NCBI RefSeq assembly: GCF_036492425.1
Contig: NZ_AP025297.1
Location: forward strand, 142,277 to 206,276
Direction of reading: 5' to 3'
From: Persicobacter psychrovividus
Lineage (GTDB): Bacteria > Bacteroidota > Bacteroidia > Cytophagales > Cyclobacteriaceae
DNA length: 64,000 nt
Below are positions 8,665-16,362 of this stretch, one piece after another. Positions within the stretch are counted from its first letter, which is position 1. Each line of letters starts with the position of its first letter. The notes beneath the pieces were generated by a model. It ran no database searches, had not been told where the DNA came from, and was given only the letters and a program-made list of their open reading frames with translations. A program made the position numbers and the translations under genes.

Positions 8665-11151
8665 ATGAACTCAAAAGTAATGATCAAGTTAATGCTATTT
8701 GTTTTTTTAAGCAATACAGCATTGGGTCAGAATGACCTTACAAAAAACATGATGATGGGCTATCAGGGCTGGTTTCTCTGCGAAGGAGATGGCTCTTCTC
8801 CGAATGAGTGGCGGCATTGGTCGCACCGACTGGAGAAGCCTAATGGAGGGAATCTGTATGTTGATATGTGGCCCGATATGAGTGAATATACCACCACATA
8901 CAGCACAAATCTGACATTGGGTGGAGAAAATGCGAAAGTGTTTTCTTCTCATGATTACAGCACAACCAAACTTCACTTTGAGTGGATGCGCGATTATAAT
9001 GTGAATGGCGTATATCTTCAACGTTTTCTATCAGAGGTAAAAGATGGAAGATTCTTTAATGTTCGTAATGATATTTTATCAAATGTGATCCAAGCTTCCA
9101 AAGAAACTAACAGGAAGTTTGCGCTGATGTACGATATTACGGATTGTGATAATGCGGACATTTATGAGCGTATGGTCGCTGACTGGAACCATGTCAAAAA
9201 TAATTATAACCCGTTCGGACAATCATCTTATGCAAAACAGGAGAACAAGCCTGTAATCGCTATTTGGGGTTTTGGCTTTGATGATGGTCACCATGAATTT
9301 ACCAATCAAAAGATTGCTGATCTTATTGATTTTTTCAAAGCAGAAGGATGTTATGTGGTAGGTGGGGTACATGGTGATTGGCTTACAGGTCAGGGGATCG
9401 CAAGTAATCATGATGATTGGGGCTGGGTTTATGAAAAGCTGAATATGATTACCCCGTGGTCTGTTGGTTCTTATGGATCAAATAGGGATGTGGATGTTTG
9501 GCAGGCGAAAATTATTGCTGATCAGAATTGGTGCCATGCAAATAATAGAAACATTGAATACATGCCTGTTATATGGCCCGGATTTTCGTGGAGTAACCGC
9601 TATCCCGGCAAAAAACTTAATCAGATACCAAGGCACGGAGGAGATTTTTATTGGCATCAAGCATACAAAGCAATTGAGGCCAATGTCGATTTTTTGTACA
9701 CCGCAATGTTCGATGAACTCGATGAAGCCACCGCAATGTTCAAAATGGTATCCACCAAGGAACAATTGCCTGATGAGGCTGAAAACATACTCATCACTTT
9801 AAATCAAGATAATGAAGAGATCTTTTACCCTTCCGACTGGTATTTACAATTAGCTGACCAAGTACAGTTGATGTTGGACGGATCAACAGGCTTAAAATCA
9901 ACCATTCCTATTTCACCGAATGTTTCTTCTCCCTTTTTATCAGATTGCGATCAATTAGGCAATTGGACATCTTCAGGCCAATTAAAAATCAATACCAATG
10001 ATAAAAAGCAAGGTAGTGCTTCTTTGGAGTTTTCTGGAAGCGCAACAGATGAATTTCGACAAGCTTTCAATACAGGTTATTCGTCGGGCATACAGGCGAA
10101 CAATGCTCAACTGCGTTTTTGGTATTATGTAAATGATGTCGATCAATTGCTATCGGACGGCCAAATTGAAATTGGTAGCGCTCGGAAAGCAGATCAAAAC
10201 GAATATTCGTGGTCCTTTTCAAACTTGAGTTTGAAAAATGGATGGAATGATATCCGATTGGATATATCTGATGCATCCACTACGAACGGCTCAGCAGATT
10301 TAAATAATATCAATTGGTTTAGGATTTACGCTAATAAAAAGGGAAATATTATAAGCCGAATCGATGCTATTCAAATAGTGAATAAAAACAGTCAGGCATC
10401 CGTTTTAGATCCATGTGATGTGATATCAGGTTGGGAGACTTCACCCAATAGCATCATGCATATTAACGCAGTGGACCAGAGAGAGGGGCAAGGGTGTCTT
10501 CAGTTTGATGGAGTAGGGACTAATGAATTCTCTAAAGCATGGAGTAATCCTGTGAACGCAGCAGTAACTGTTCAAACCGGCTATTTGAAGTTTTGGTACT
10601 ACATCAATGACGTCAGTAAAATTACCGGAGACAATCAGATCGAAATTGGCAGTGCCGGAAAAGCAGATACTAAGGAATTTCATTGGCATTTGACGGATTT
10701 AAACTTGATAAATGGCTGGAATAAGGTAATTCTGCCATTGGCTACTGCGAAAGTAACTAATGGGGAGCCTGACCTTACAAATATCAACTGGTTTCGAATT
10801 TATACTCAGAAAAGCGGGGTTGTAAAAACTATTATAGACCATATCAGATTTGACTCAAATCCCTCTGCGGATAATTTTAGACGATTAGCACCAACTAATG
10901 AGTCGGATATTAAGGTTTACCCTAACCCTGTAACTGATAATCATATTGCTATTGAAATCCCTTTCAATAATAAGGAGGAACATGCTTATGTCAGAATATT
11001 TGATATCAATGGAAACGAGGTTTTTCATCAGGTCTTAAGTGATGATTTCATTGGGGTGGTGGATATTGGTCATCTATCCCGACCAAGTATTTATTTTTTA
11101 ATCGTCGAATACGGGGGCAAGACTTTTAACCGTCGCATCTTAATGCGATAA
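8665..11151 (+). CDS. T9SS-secreted GH71/GH99-like glycosidase with two repeated C-terminal modules
   Basis: 828 residues. After a signal peptide (to ALGQ, residue 22) comes a TIM-barrel-type region to about residue 400 (MMMGYQGWFLCEGDG, HWSHRLEKPNGGN, VYLQRFLSE, WPGFSWSNRYPG, TAMFDELDEATAMF). This resembles the GH71/GH99-like proteins of Bacteroidota; GH99 members are endo-alpha-mannanases, GH71 are alpha-1,3-glucanases. Two modules of about 155 residues (about 412-570 and 577-735) are related in tandem, each with a WYY(V/I)NDV, QIEIGSA and NINWFRIY pattern, and are probably carbohydrate-binding. The last ~80 residues (DIKVYPNPVTDN ... KTFNRRILMR) are a T9SS type A sorting domain, so the enzyme is surface-bound or released. 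The neighbouring GH92 genes favour an endo-mannanase-like role; activity is unproven. Confidence 0.8.
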   Translation: MNSKVMIKLMLFVFLSNTALGQNDLTKNMMMGYQGWFLCEGDGSSPNEWRHWSHRLEKPNGGNLYVDMWPDMSEYTTTYSTNLTLGGENAKVFSSHDYSTTKLHFEWMRDYNVNGVYLQRFLSEVKDGRFFNVRNDILSNVIQASKETNRKFALMYDITDCDNADIYERMVADWNHVKNNYNPFGQSSYAKQENKPVIAIWGFGFDDGHHEFTNQKIADLIDFFKAEGCYVVGGVHGDWLTGQGIASNHDDWGWVYEKLNMITPWSVGSYGSNRDVDVWQAKIIADQNWCHANNRNIEYMPVIWPGFSWSNRYPGKKLNQIPRHGGDFYWHQAYKAIEANVDFLYTAMFDELDEATAMFKMVSTKEQLPDEAENILITLNQDNEEIFYPSDWYLQLADQVQLMLDGSTGLKSTIPISPNVSSPFLSDCDQLGNWTSSGQLKINTNDKKQGSASLEFSGSATDEFRQAFNTGYSSGIQANNAQLRFWYYVNDVDQLLSDGQIEIGSARKADQNEYSWSFSNLSLKNGWNDIRLDISDASTTNGSADLNNINWFRIYANKKGNIISRIDAIQIVNKNSQASVLDPCDVISGWETSPNSIMHINAVDQREGQGCLQFDGVGTNEFSKAWSNPVNAAVTVQTGYLKFWYYINDVSKITGDNQIEIGSAGKADTKEFHWHLTDLNLINGWNKVILPLATAKVTNGEPDLTNINWFRIYTQKSGVVKTIIDHIRFDSNPSADNFRRLAPTNESDIKVYPNPVTDNHIAIEIPFNNKEEHAYVRIFDINGNEVFHQVLSDDFIGVVDIGHLSRPSIYFLIVEYGGKTFNRRILMR

Positions 11152-11192
11152 GATTGAAGCCACCCAAAATTCCTACAAATAACATTTTCATT

Positions 11193-12869
11193 ATGAAACA
11201 GTGGATGATCATCTTCCTCATTGCTTTGCTCCATCCAATAAGTGGGCATTGCCAAACAAAGTTAAAACGCCCAAAATTGGTCATCGGAATTGTGGTCGAT
11301 CAAATGCGTTATGATTATCTGACAAGGTTTTACGACCATTATCAGGATGAGGGTGGCTTTAAATATTTGATCAATAACGGGATCAATTTTACAGATATGC
11401 ATTATAATTATGCGCCAACGACCACCGGCCCTGGGCATGCTACAATTTGGTCTGGCGCGAGTCCTGCTTTTTCGGGCATTGCCAACAATCATTTTTACCT
11501 AAGAGAGGAGGGGCGCAAGGTATATTGTGTGAATGACGAGCAGGTAAATACTATTGGCCAAAATAATGGTTCGGGTAAAAAATCACCCCATCGGATGCTG
11601 GTTTCCAATTTGGGAGATGAACTCAAACTGAGCAATAACCATCAATCGAAGGTCATCTCGGTCAGTCTGAAAGACCGCTCGGCTATTTTGCCGGCTGGAT
11701 ATATGGCTGATGGTGCGTATTGGTATGACGGTGGAACGGGAAATTTTGTCAGTTCTTCCTTCTATATGGATGAGCTCCCAAAGTGGGTAAAAGATTACAA
11801 TCGCCTGAAGCGATCCGATGAATTGTTAAAACAACCCTGGGAACTCTTATTGCCTTCCTCGGCTTATTCGGTCTCCCTTTCAGATGATAATCCATACGAG
11901 GGGACGTTTTATGAGGAGCAAAAACCTACCTTCCCACATGATTTGCCAACGATCTCAAAAAAAATGCGGAAGGATGGGCGTTCAGCTTACTATATGCTGA
12001 TGCACACCCCTCATGGTAATACCTTGGTTTCTGAAATGGCGAAGCAGGCCATCATTTCCGAGCAAATGGGCAAGCATGATTTCACCGATCTGCTGGCAAT
12101 TTCTTATTCCTCAACGGATAAAATCGGACATCAATTTGCTCCGGCTTCCATGGAAATTCAGGATACTTACCTCCGGCTGGATCGTGAACTTGGCGGCCTG
12201 CTGAAATTCGTTGACCAGGAGGTTGGCATGCAGGATGTTTTGATCTTCCTGACCGCCGATCATGCGGGCGCTCAGAATGCCATGTATATGGTGGATAAAA
12301 AATTCCATAACGCCAAATATGTGCAGACTGGAGAGATGGTGAGTCATCTGCAACAAAAATTAACCGCCAAATATGGGGAAGGCAAATGGGTGCTCGATAT
12401 GGAAGGGGAGCAAATTTACCTCAACAGAAAGCTGATCAATGAGAAAGGGCTTGAGCTGAATGCGGTTCAAAATTATGCCTCACAGCTCATCCTTACACAG
12501 CCGTCGGTACAGGATGCGGTGTCTCTGAATAGCTTGCAGTCTTCCTCTTATGAAAACCATTATAAGGAGCTGTTGGCCAATGGAGCACATCCGACCCGTT
12601 CGGGTGATGTTTTTATCATTTTTCACACGGGAGTAATTTTGGGCAAAGGAAAAACGGGAACATCTCATTCCATGACCTATAATTATGACACCCACGTGCC
12701 CCTGCTAATGATGGGTTTTGGCTTACCCAAAGGGGTGGAAATCAGTGATAAAACAAGGATCACTCAGATTGCCCCTACCATATCCAACAAAATGAAAATC
12801 AGCGCTCCTTCCTGTGCGTTTTCGCCTGTATTGCCTATTCATCAACTAAAAGAAACATTAACGCCATAA
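11193..12869 (+). CDS. pafA: PafA-type alkaline phosphatase
   Basis: The ATG at 11193 gives MKQWMIIFLIALLHPISG, a good signal peptide; an in-frame TTG at 11154 would add 13 unlikely residues. The mature protein belongs to the alkaline phosphatase superfamily PafA branch. Metal and catalytic segments: GIVVDQMRYDY, APTTTGPGHATI (nucleophile Thr about residue 77), IANNHFY (Asn about 98), SLKDRSAI (Lys 160, Arg 162, the phosphate-binding K-x-R of PafA), SYSSTDKIGHQF and LTADHAGAQ. PafA is a periplasmic phosphate-insensitive phosphomonoesterase. It ends in PIHQLKETL without a sorting domain. It follows the secreted GH71/99-like gene by 41 bases and precedes a second phosphoesterase by 10, suggesting dephosphorylation of glycan fragments made by this operon. 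Confidence 0.85.
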   Translation: MKQWMIIFLIALLHPISGHCQTKLKRPKLVIGIVVDQMRYDYLTRFYDHYQDEGGFKYLINNGINFTDMHYNYAPTTTGPGHATIWSGASPAFSGIANNHFYLREEGRKVYCVNDEQVNTIGQNNGSGKKSPHRMLVSNLGDELKLSNNHQSKVISVSLKDRSAILPAGYMADGAYWYDGGTGNFVSSSFYMDELPKWVKDYNRLKRSDELLKQPWELLLPSSAYSVSLSDDNPYEGTFYEEQKPTFPHDLPTISKKMRKDGRSAYYMLMHTPHGNTLVSEMAKQAIISEQMGKHDFTDLLAISYSSTDKIGHQFAPASMEIQDTYLRLDRELGGLLKFVDQEVGMQDVLIFLTADHAGAQNAMYMVDKKFHNAKYVQTGEMVSHLQQKLTAKYGEGKWVLDMEGEQIYLNRKLINEKGLELNAVQNYASQLILTQPSVQDAVSLNSLQSSSYENHYKELLANGAHPTRSGDVFIIFHTGVILGKGKTGTSHSMTYNYDTHVPLLMMGFGLPKGVEISDKTRITQIAPTISNKMKISAPSCAFSPVLPIHQLKETLTP

Positions 12870-12879
12870 AATATCAATT

Positions 12880-14025
12880 ATGAAACATCATTTTTTATGT
12901 TACCCAATATTGTTGCTGACCTTGCTGGCATGTAGCAAGTCAGAAATAAGTCGTGCTGTCAGTACGGATCGGACGGCACTACAAACCACCATCATGGAGG
13001 CCCATGAATTATTGGATAATGCTACCGAAGGTACGAAAGAAGGCTATTATGAAATCGGTGCTAAAGCCGACTTGGAGGAGGTTGTCCAAAGCTCCGAGGC
13101 AGTAATGTCGGATGTGATAGCGGAACAGCAGGCCATTGACGCTTCTACGGAAACGCTGAAAAAAGCGGTTGAGGTGTTTAAAAGCCGAAAGATCCCTGAA
13201 GGCACGACGCCATCCAACGGGAAAGTGCGCTTTGTTTTGCAGGGAGATACGCAGAAAATTGTTAATCAGGCGCCTGACAATTACCTGAAAACCATGGATG
13301 CTGTGCTCAAGGACAGCAAACTCGGAGATGTGGTTTGCTATCTGCAGATGGGAGACCTTACGGAAGATGGGCAGGAAAGCAACTGGAAGATTGTACAACA
13401 AGGGTGGAACAAGTTTGATGATTTTGCCCCCTATGTGCTGAACGTTGGCAATAATGATTTGATGAATGGTGGCGAAAGCAAATTCAATCAATATTTTCCG
13501 TTGAGTAAATTTGAAAAATGGGACTCTTTCGTCAGTAATTATGATCAACACACCAATGTTGCGCATCAGTTTTCAGCAGGAGGAGTAAAGTGGTTGATTA
13601 TCTCAGTGCGTTTCGAGCGAAGCAATGCCGTTAAGCAATGGACTGAGAACTTAATTAAAGAAAATCCCGATAAAAACGTCATCCTTATTCGCCACGATGC
13701 CAATGCAGACGGCAGTGATGCCGTAATGAGCCGAAAGTACGACAATGTGGTTTTGGTTTGTTGTGGACACACCGAATCGAGTCATCAACTGCAACAACAT
13801 AATTCAGGTTCGTCCTTAGGCTGGGTTAAAGTCTGTCATCACAATAAAGACCGAGACGATTATTTTTGTATCCTCGATATTGACGTAGATGCAGGAGAAA
13901 TGTCCATGAGATATTACTCTCCACTAAAGGAAAGCTACGGAGATCACCTGACGCATGAGGTTACGGGTCATTATGGAAAGCCCGTCAAGTGGAAAGGATT
14001 TGAGTTTGTAGGAAAGGCGAATTAA
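12880..14025 (+). CDS. Lipoprotein: FIVAR-like helical domain plus calcineurin-like metallophosphoesterase
   Basis: 381 residues. A lipoprotein signal ends at LLTLLACSK (lipidated Cys18). Residues about 27-103 form an alpha-helical FIVAR-like module (ALQTTIMEAHELL, YEIGAKADLEE, IDASTETLKKAVEVF). Residues about 115-372 are a calcineurin-like phosphoesterase: QGDTQK (Asp123, with Gln125 where many members have His), MGDLTEDG (Asp159), VGNNDL (Asn191/Asp193, GNND instead of GNHD), IRHDAN (His272) and CCGHTES (His297). It should act on phosphomonoesters or diesters at the outer or periplasmic membrane face. The gene is the last before an intrinsic terminator and follows the PafA-like gene by 10 bases. 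The substitutions at the His positions occur in subgroups of the family, so activity is not excluded. Confidence 0.8.
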   Translation: MKHHFLCYPILLLTLLACSKSEISRAVSTDRTALQTTIMEAHELLDNATEGTKEGYYEIGAKADLEEVVQSSEAVMSDVIAEQQAIDASTETLKKAVEVFKSRKIPEGTTPSNGKVRFVLQGDTQKIVNQAPDNYLKTMDAVLKDSKLGDVVCYLQMGDLTEDGQESNWKIVQQGWNKFDDFAPYVLNVGNNDLMNGGESKFNQYFPLSKFEKWDSFVSNYDQHTNVAHQFSAGGVKWLIISVRFERSNAVKQWTENLIKENPDKNVILIRHDANADGSDAVMSRKYDNVVLVCCGHTESSHQLQQHNSGSSLGWVKVCHHNKDRDDYFCILDIDVDAGEMSMRYYSPLKESYGDHLTHEVTGHYGKPVKWKGFEFVGKAN

Positions 14026-14067
14026 TACACATGATAGTATAAGTATCTAAGCTTATTTTATATCAAT

Positions 14068-14107
14068 ACAAATGCTTATCTGTTATGAGGTAAGCATTTG
14101 TTTTTTG
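14068..14107 (+). terminator. Rho-independent terminator of the + strand operon
   Basis: A perfect 11-bp stem, ACAAATGCTTA (14068-14078) with TAAGCATTTGT (14091-14101), a 12-base loop, and a T6 tract from 14101. It lies 43 bases after the stop of the phosphoesterase gene, where the operon should end. Confidence 0.85.
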
Positions 14108-14174
14108 TATAATGTACTGGGTTGTTGGTTAAATCAATGCTTGTATTTAACATAAGTGATATTATATACTCGAT

Positions 14175-14199
14175 TGAAATGAGCTAAAATATGTCTACA
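14175..14199. repeat. IS3 element left inverted repeat (IRL)
   Basis: Pairs with 15656-15680. Reading inward, matching blocks are TGAAAT, CTAAAATA and GTCTACA, separated by a 3-base and a 1-base mismatch. Preceded by GAT at 14172-14174. Confidence 0.85.
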
Positions 14200-14231
14200 C
14201 AGTTGTATAACTTGTTAAATTTTAGTTCATT

Positions 14232-14576
14232 ATGAAATCAACGAGACGAATCACCAAAAAAGAGCGATTGTTTTTTATCGAAAAACTGGTCTGTGGCTTC
14301 AGTACTTATGCAGAGGTTGCGGATGAGTTAAAGGTTCCTACCAAAGAAGTCCGTAAATGGCATCGTGAGTATGAGAAACAGCGTCTAACGAAAGCTTATA
14401 AAATGACTCAAGCATCACCTAAAACTGACGATCTGATTCTGCTGAAACAGCGGATCAAAGATTTGGAAAACCATATTGCTGACCAAAATATCAGCGTTGA
14501 TTTTTGGAAAACCATGATCAATGTGGCCTCGAATGAAATCGGCCTTGACTTAAAAAAAAACTCAAGTTCAAGGTGA
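14232..14576 (+). CDS. IS3-family transposase OrfA (helix-turn-helix)
   Basis: 114 residues. The N-terminus is a helix-turn-helix of the IS3 OrfA type (KKERLFFIEKLVCG, TYAEVADELKVPTKEVRKWH), which recognises the inverted repeats. A leucine/heptad-like helix (LLKQRIKDLENHIADQ, about 75-90) probably mediates dimerisation. The gene overlaps orfB by 4 bases, with orfB in the -1 frame. An A9 run at 14552-14560 near the end of orfA lies in a region open in both frames, so a -1 slip there would fuse OrfA to OrfB, the usual way IS3 elements make the active transposase; unfused OrfA typically represses transposition. Confidence 0.88.
   Translation: MKSTRRITKKERLFFIEKLVCGFSTYAEVADELKVPTKEVRKWHREYEKQRLTKAYKMTQASPKTDDLILLKQRIKDLENHIADQNISVDFWKTMINVASNEIGLDLKKNSSSR
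14552..14560 (+). promoter_or_regulatory. Probable programmed -1 frameshift site (A9)
   Basis: Nine consecutive A residues near the end of orfA. After a -1 slip the frame reads through LKFKVIEKMRV without a stop into OrfB, giving an OrfAB fusion. Position and frame match IS3-family practice; slippage itself is inferred. Confidence 0.65.
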
Positions 14577-15499
14577 TAGAAAAAATGCGTGTAGCAAAGC
14601 CTACGGTACCTTTAAAAGCTATTACTGCTCAGGTCGGACTTAGCCGAGACGCCTACTACAAGCATCAAAAGAGAACAGATAAAAAAGTGGTTATCAATCA
14701 AAAGGTGATGGATATGGTTAATGAGTTCAGAAAGAAATATGCACGACAAGGAACGGAAAAGATGTACCTTACTCTAAAGCCCAAACTTGTGGAGCAACAG
14801 ATAAAAATGGGCAGATGTAAATTACATGAATTATTAAAAGCAAATGATGCATTGGTTCGGTGGCGACGCAGTGGAGCAAGAACCACTAATTCCAACCACA
14901 GATATGATTTGTTCCCTAATTTATTGTCAGACAAAGCCAACACCCCTACTGGCCCGAATCAGGTAATTCAGTCAGATATAACCTATGTACCATGCCATGG
15001 AGGCGATTTTGCCTACTTATCCCTGGTCACAGATGCTTGGTCAAAAAAAATATTGGGATGGAATTTATCTAAATCTCTCAATGCGAGTGGAGCTATTTCG
15101 GCGCTAAAAATGGCAATTCGGGCATCAGATGGAAAACTCGAAGGAGCCATTCATCATTCCGACCGTGGCGTCCAGTACTGTTGTAACAAATACCGATCAA
15201 TTCTGAAAGATAATGGCCTGAAGGTATCATTAACAGAGAAATACGATCCCTACGAAAATGCCTTAGCCGAAAGAGTGAATAACACGATCAAAAATGAATA
15301 TTTAAAGGCATATTACTTTCAGTTTAGCGTTGCTGCAAGAGATGTTAAAAATGCAATTGATGATTACAATAATCACCGAATGCACCGAGGATTAGGCTTT
15401 TTAAGTCCCTGCCATGCCCATGAATATGGGATAAAATTGGAACGTCCAAGCTATGAGAAAATACTAATAATCAGGGCTTCCATTTCCCCTTCATCCTAA
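14573..15499 (+). CDS. IS3-family transposase OrfB (DDE integrase core)
   Basis: 308 residues if started at the overlapping GTG at 14573; more likely made as an OrfAB frameshift fusion. An N-terminal HTH_21-type region (GLSRDAYYKHQKR, RQGTEKMY) precedes the rve integrase core. The catalytic triad is visible: Asp in VIQSDITYVP, Asp in IHHSDRGVQY, and Glu in YENALAERVNN. The C-terminal DYNNHRMHRGLGFLSP is the usual IS3 ending. The enzyme performs copy-out/paste-in transposition through a circular intermediate. There are no internal stops, so the element is probably still active. Confidence 0.92.
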   Translation: MIEKMRVAKPTVPLKAITAQVGLSRDAYYKHQKRTDKKVVINQKVMDMVNEFRKKYARQGTEKMYLTLKPKLVEQQIKMGRCKLHELLKANDALVRWRRSGARTTNSNHRYDLFPNLLSDKANTPTGPNQVIQSDITYVPCHGGDFAYLSLVTDAWSKKILGWNLSKSLNASGAISALKMAIRASDGKLEGAIHHSDRGVQYCCNKYRSILKDNGLKVSLTEKYDPYENALAERVNNTIKNEYLKAYYFQFSVAARDVKNAIDDYNNHRMHRGLGFLSPCHAHEYGIKLERPSYEKILIIRASISPSS

Positions 15500-15511
15500 G
15501 GCAAAAATACA

Positions 15512-15589
15512 ATTTTTGGAAGCTGACCTCAAGGGTAAAGTGAACGGTCTCGCAAGCTCGACGCGCCCTTGACCTCAGCCACCAAAAAT
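15512..15589. repeat. 24-bp imperfect inverted repeat inside the IS, after orfB
   Basis: Arms 15512-15535 and 15566-15589 pair at 20 of 24 positions (shared blocks ATTTTTGG, GCTGA and TCAAGGG on one arm's reading), with a 30-base loop rich in CG steps. It lies between the orfB stop (15499) and IRR. There is no T tract directly after either arm, so it is not an ordinary terminator. Confidence 0.7.
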
Positions 15590-15655
15590 CGGGATGCTCC
15601 GCCAAGAGATGAGTGGAAAAAAACAGGGTCAAATCAAGCGATTGGCTCCAAAAAA

Positions 15656-15680
15656 TGTAGACTTATTTTAGTAGATTTCA
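15656..15680. repeat. IS3 element right inverted repeat (IRR)
   Basis: Reverse complement matches 14175-14199 at 21 of 25 positions; ends ...ATTTCA and is followed by the GAT duplication (15681-15683). Confidence 0.85.
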
Positions 15681-15739
15681 GATTGCATCGTCCTAAATAC
15701 AGTTGGCAACTATTTCATAAATGATTGATATAAAATAAA

Positions 15740-16054
15740 ATACAAGTGAGTATGACTGAAAGTTATGACCCCTATCAAAATGCCGTTGCAGAACGAGTAA
15801 ATGGTATTTTGAAACAGGAGTTCTATCTTGGAGCAAGCTTTATGACCGTTGCTGATGCGAAAAAGAAAGCTACTTGGACCATTGGTGTTTACAATAATTA
15901 AAGAAGGCACTGGAGCCTTGATCTGATGACACCAGAAGAGGCTCACAACCACCAAGGACTGATCAAGCGAAAATGGAAGAACTATCGAAAAGACAAACAG
16001 TTAAAATCTGCCCCTTATAAACGTTGCGGATGTTGCACTTTTGAATTTGGGTGA
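15740..16054 (+). pseudogene. Decayed IS3-family OrfB remnant (C-terminal ~100 residues)
   Basis: Translating from about 15740 gives IQVSMTESYDPYQNAVAER, the segment around the third catalytic residue (Glu of AER) of a different IS3 OrfB. It runs to TWTIGVYNN, then an in-frame TAA at 15899-15901, then continues in the same frame with RRHWSLDLMTPEEAHNHQGL to a TGA at 16052-16054. A stop codon splits the conserved YNN-x-RRH...L-TP motif, and the N-terminal two thirds, with the first two Asp residues, are missing. It is not a copy of the intact neighbour: the homologous stretch there reads YDPYENALAERVNN. The remnant begins about 60 bases beyond the right end of the complete IS. Confidence 0.8.
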
Positions 16055-16265
16055 GTTCCCCGCGGGAGCGCGGCGCCCGCGGCGACATATCGAAATGTAA
16101 CATAAAATACATACCTATTATAGTACAATTTACAAAGCATCCAATCAGACGAAAAAGCTGATAATAAGTGCGAAGTTATTTCAGGACAAGACATGACAAG
16201 GTGGTTAATATGTATATTGAGCGGTATTATTTCAAACAGGGTAAATACTCCACATCAGCTTAGAA
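16055..16265. other. Gene-free spacer with a GC-rich palindrome
   Basis: A very GC-rich block (about 16058-16084) contains a perfect 7-bp stem, CCGCGGG (16060-16066) with CCCGCGG (16076-16082), and a 9-base loop, in otherwise AT-rich DNA. It directly follows the transposase remnant, so it may be the remnant's terminal structure. The rest of the interval shows no coding pattern, repeat or recognisable promoter. Confidence 0.5.
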
Positions 16266-16266
16266 T

Positions 16267-16296
16267 AAAAAGGGTGGATCAATCGAATTGATCCAC
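16267..16296 (-). terminator. Rho-independent terminator for the - strand operon
   Basis: A perfect 10-bp stem, GTGGATCAAT (16274-16283) with ATTGATCCAC (16287-16296), and a 3-base loop. Read on the - strand it is followed by CCTTTTT (complement of 16267-16273). It lies about 66 bases beyond the stop of the esterase gene, the last gene of the - strand run. Confidence 0.85.
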
Positions 16297-16362
16297 TACC
16301 AAATTATAAAAGCAATAGTGGAGATATTTGGATAATAGTATCTCCTTATTTCAGTTAAAAAT

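Larger units (their letters stand above)
14175..15680 (+). mobile_element. Complete IS3-family insertion sequence, 1506 bp
   Basis: The element is bounded by imperfect 25-bp inverted repeats (14175-14199 and 15656-15680, 21 of 25 positions matching), starts TG and ends CA as IS3 elements do, and is flanked on both sides by GAT (14172-14174 and 15681-15683), a 3-bp target duplication typical of the family. It encodes OrfA and OrfB in overlapping frames, both without internal stops. The insertion separates the mannan-type operon from the sulfated-glycan locus and lies next to an older IS3 remnant. Intact genes, ends and duplication suggest a recent insertion. Confidence 0.88.

Noticed and set aside
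11154..11192. TTG start for the PafA-type phosphatase, 13 residues upstream
   Set aside because: The ATG at 11193 begins directly with a signal peptide; the extension is polar and starts with a rare codon 2 bases after the previous stop.
13009..13566. 185-codon open frame on the - strand inside the FIVAR/phosphoesterase gene
   Set aside because: It is the antisense shadow of a gene with clear domains, and it translates to low-specificity sequence with no family motif.
14552..14576. Frameshift mutation inactivating the IS3 transposase
   Set aside because: The two overlapping frames, A9 run and open fused frame are the normal IS3 arrangement, and the ends and target duplication are intact.
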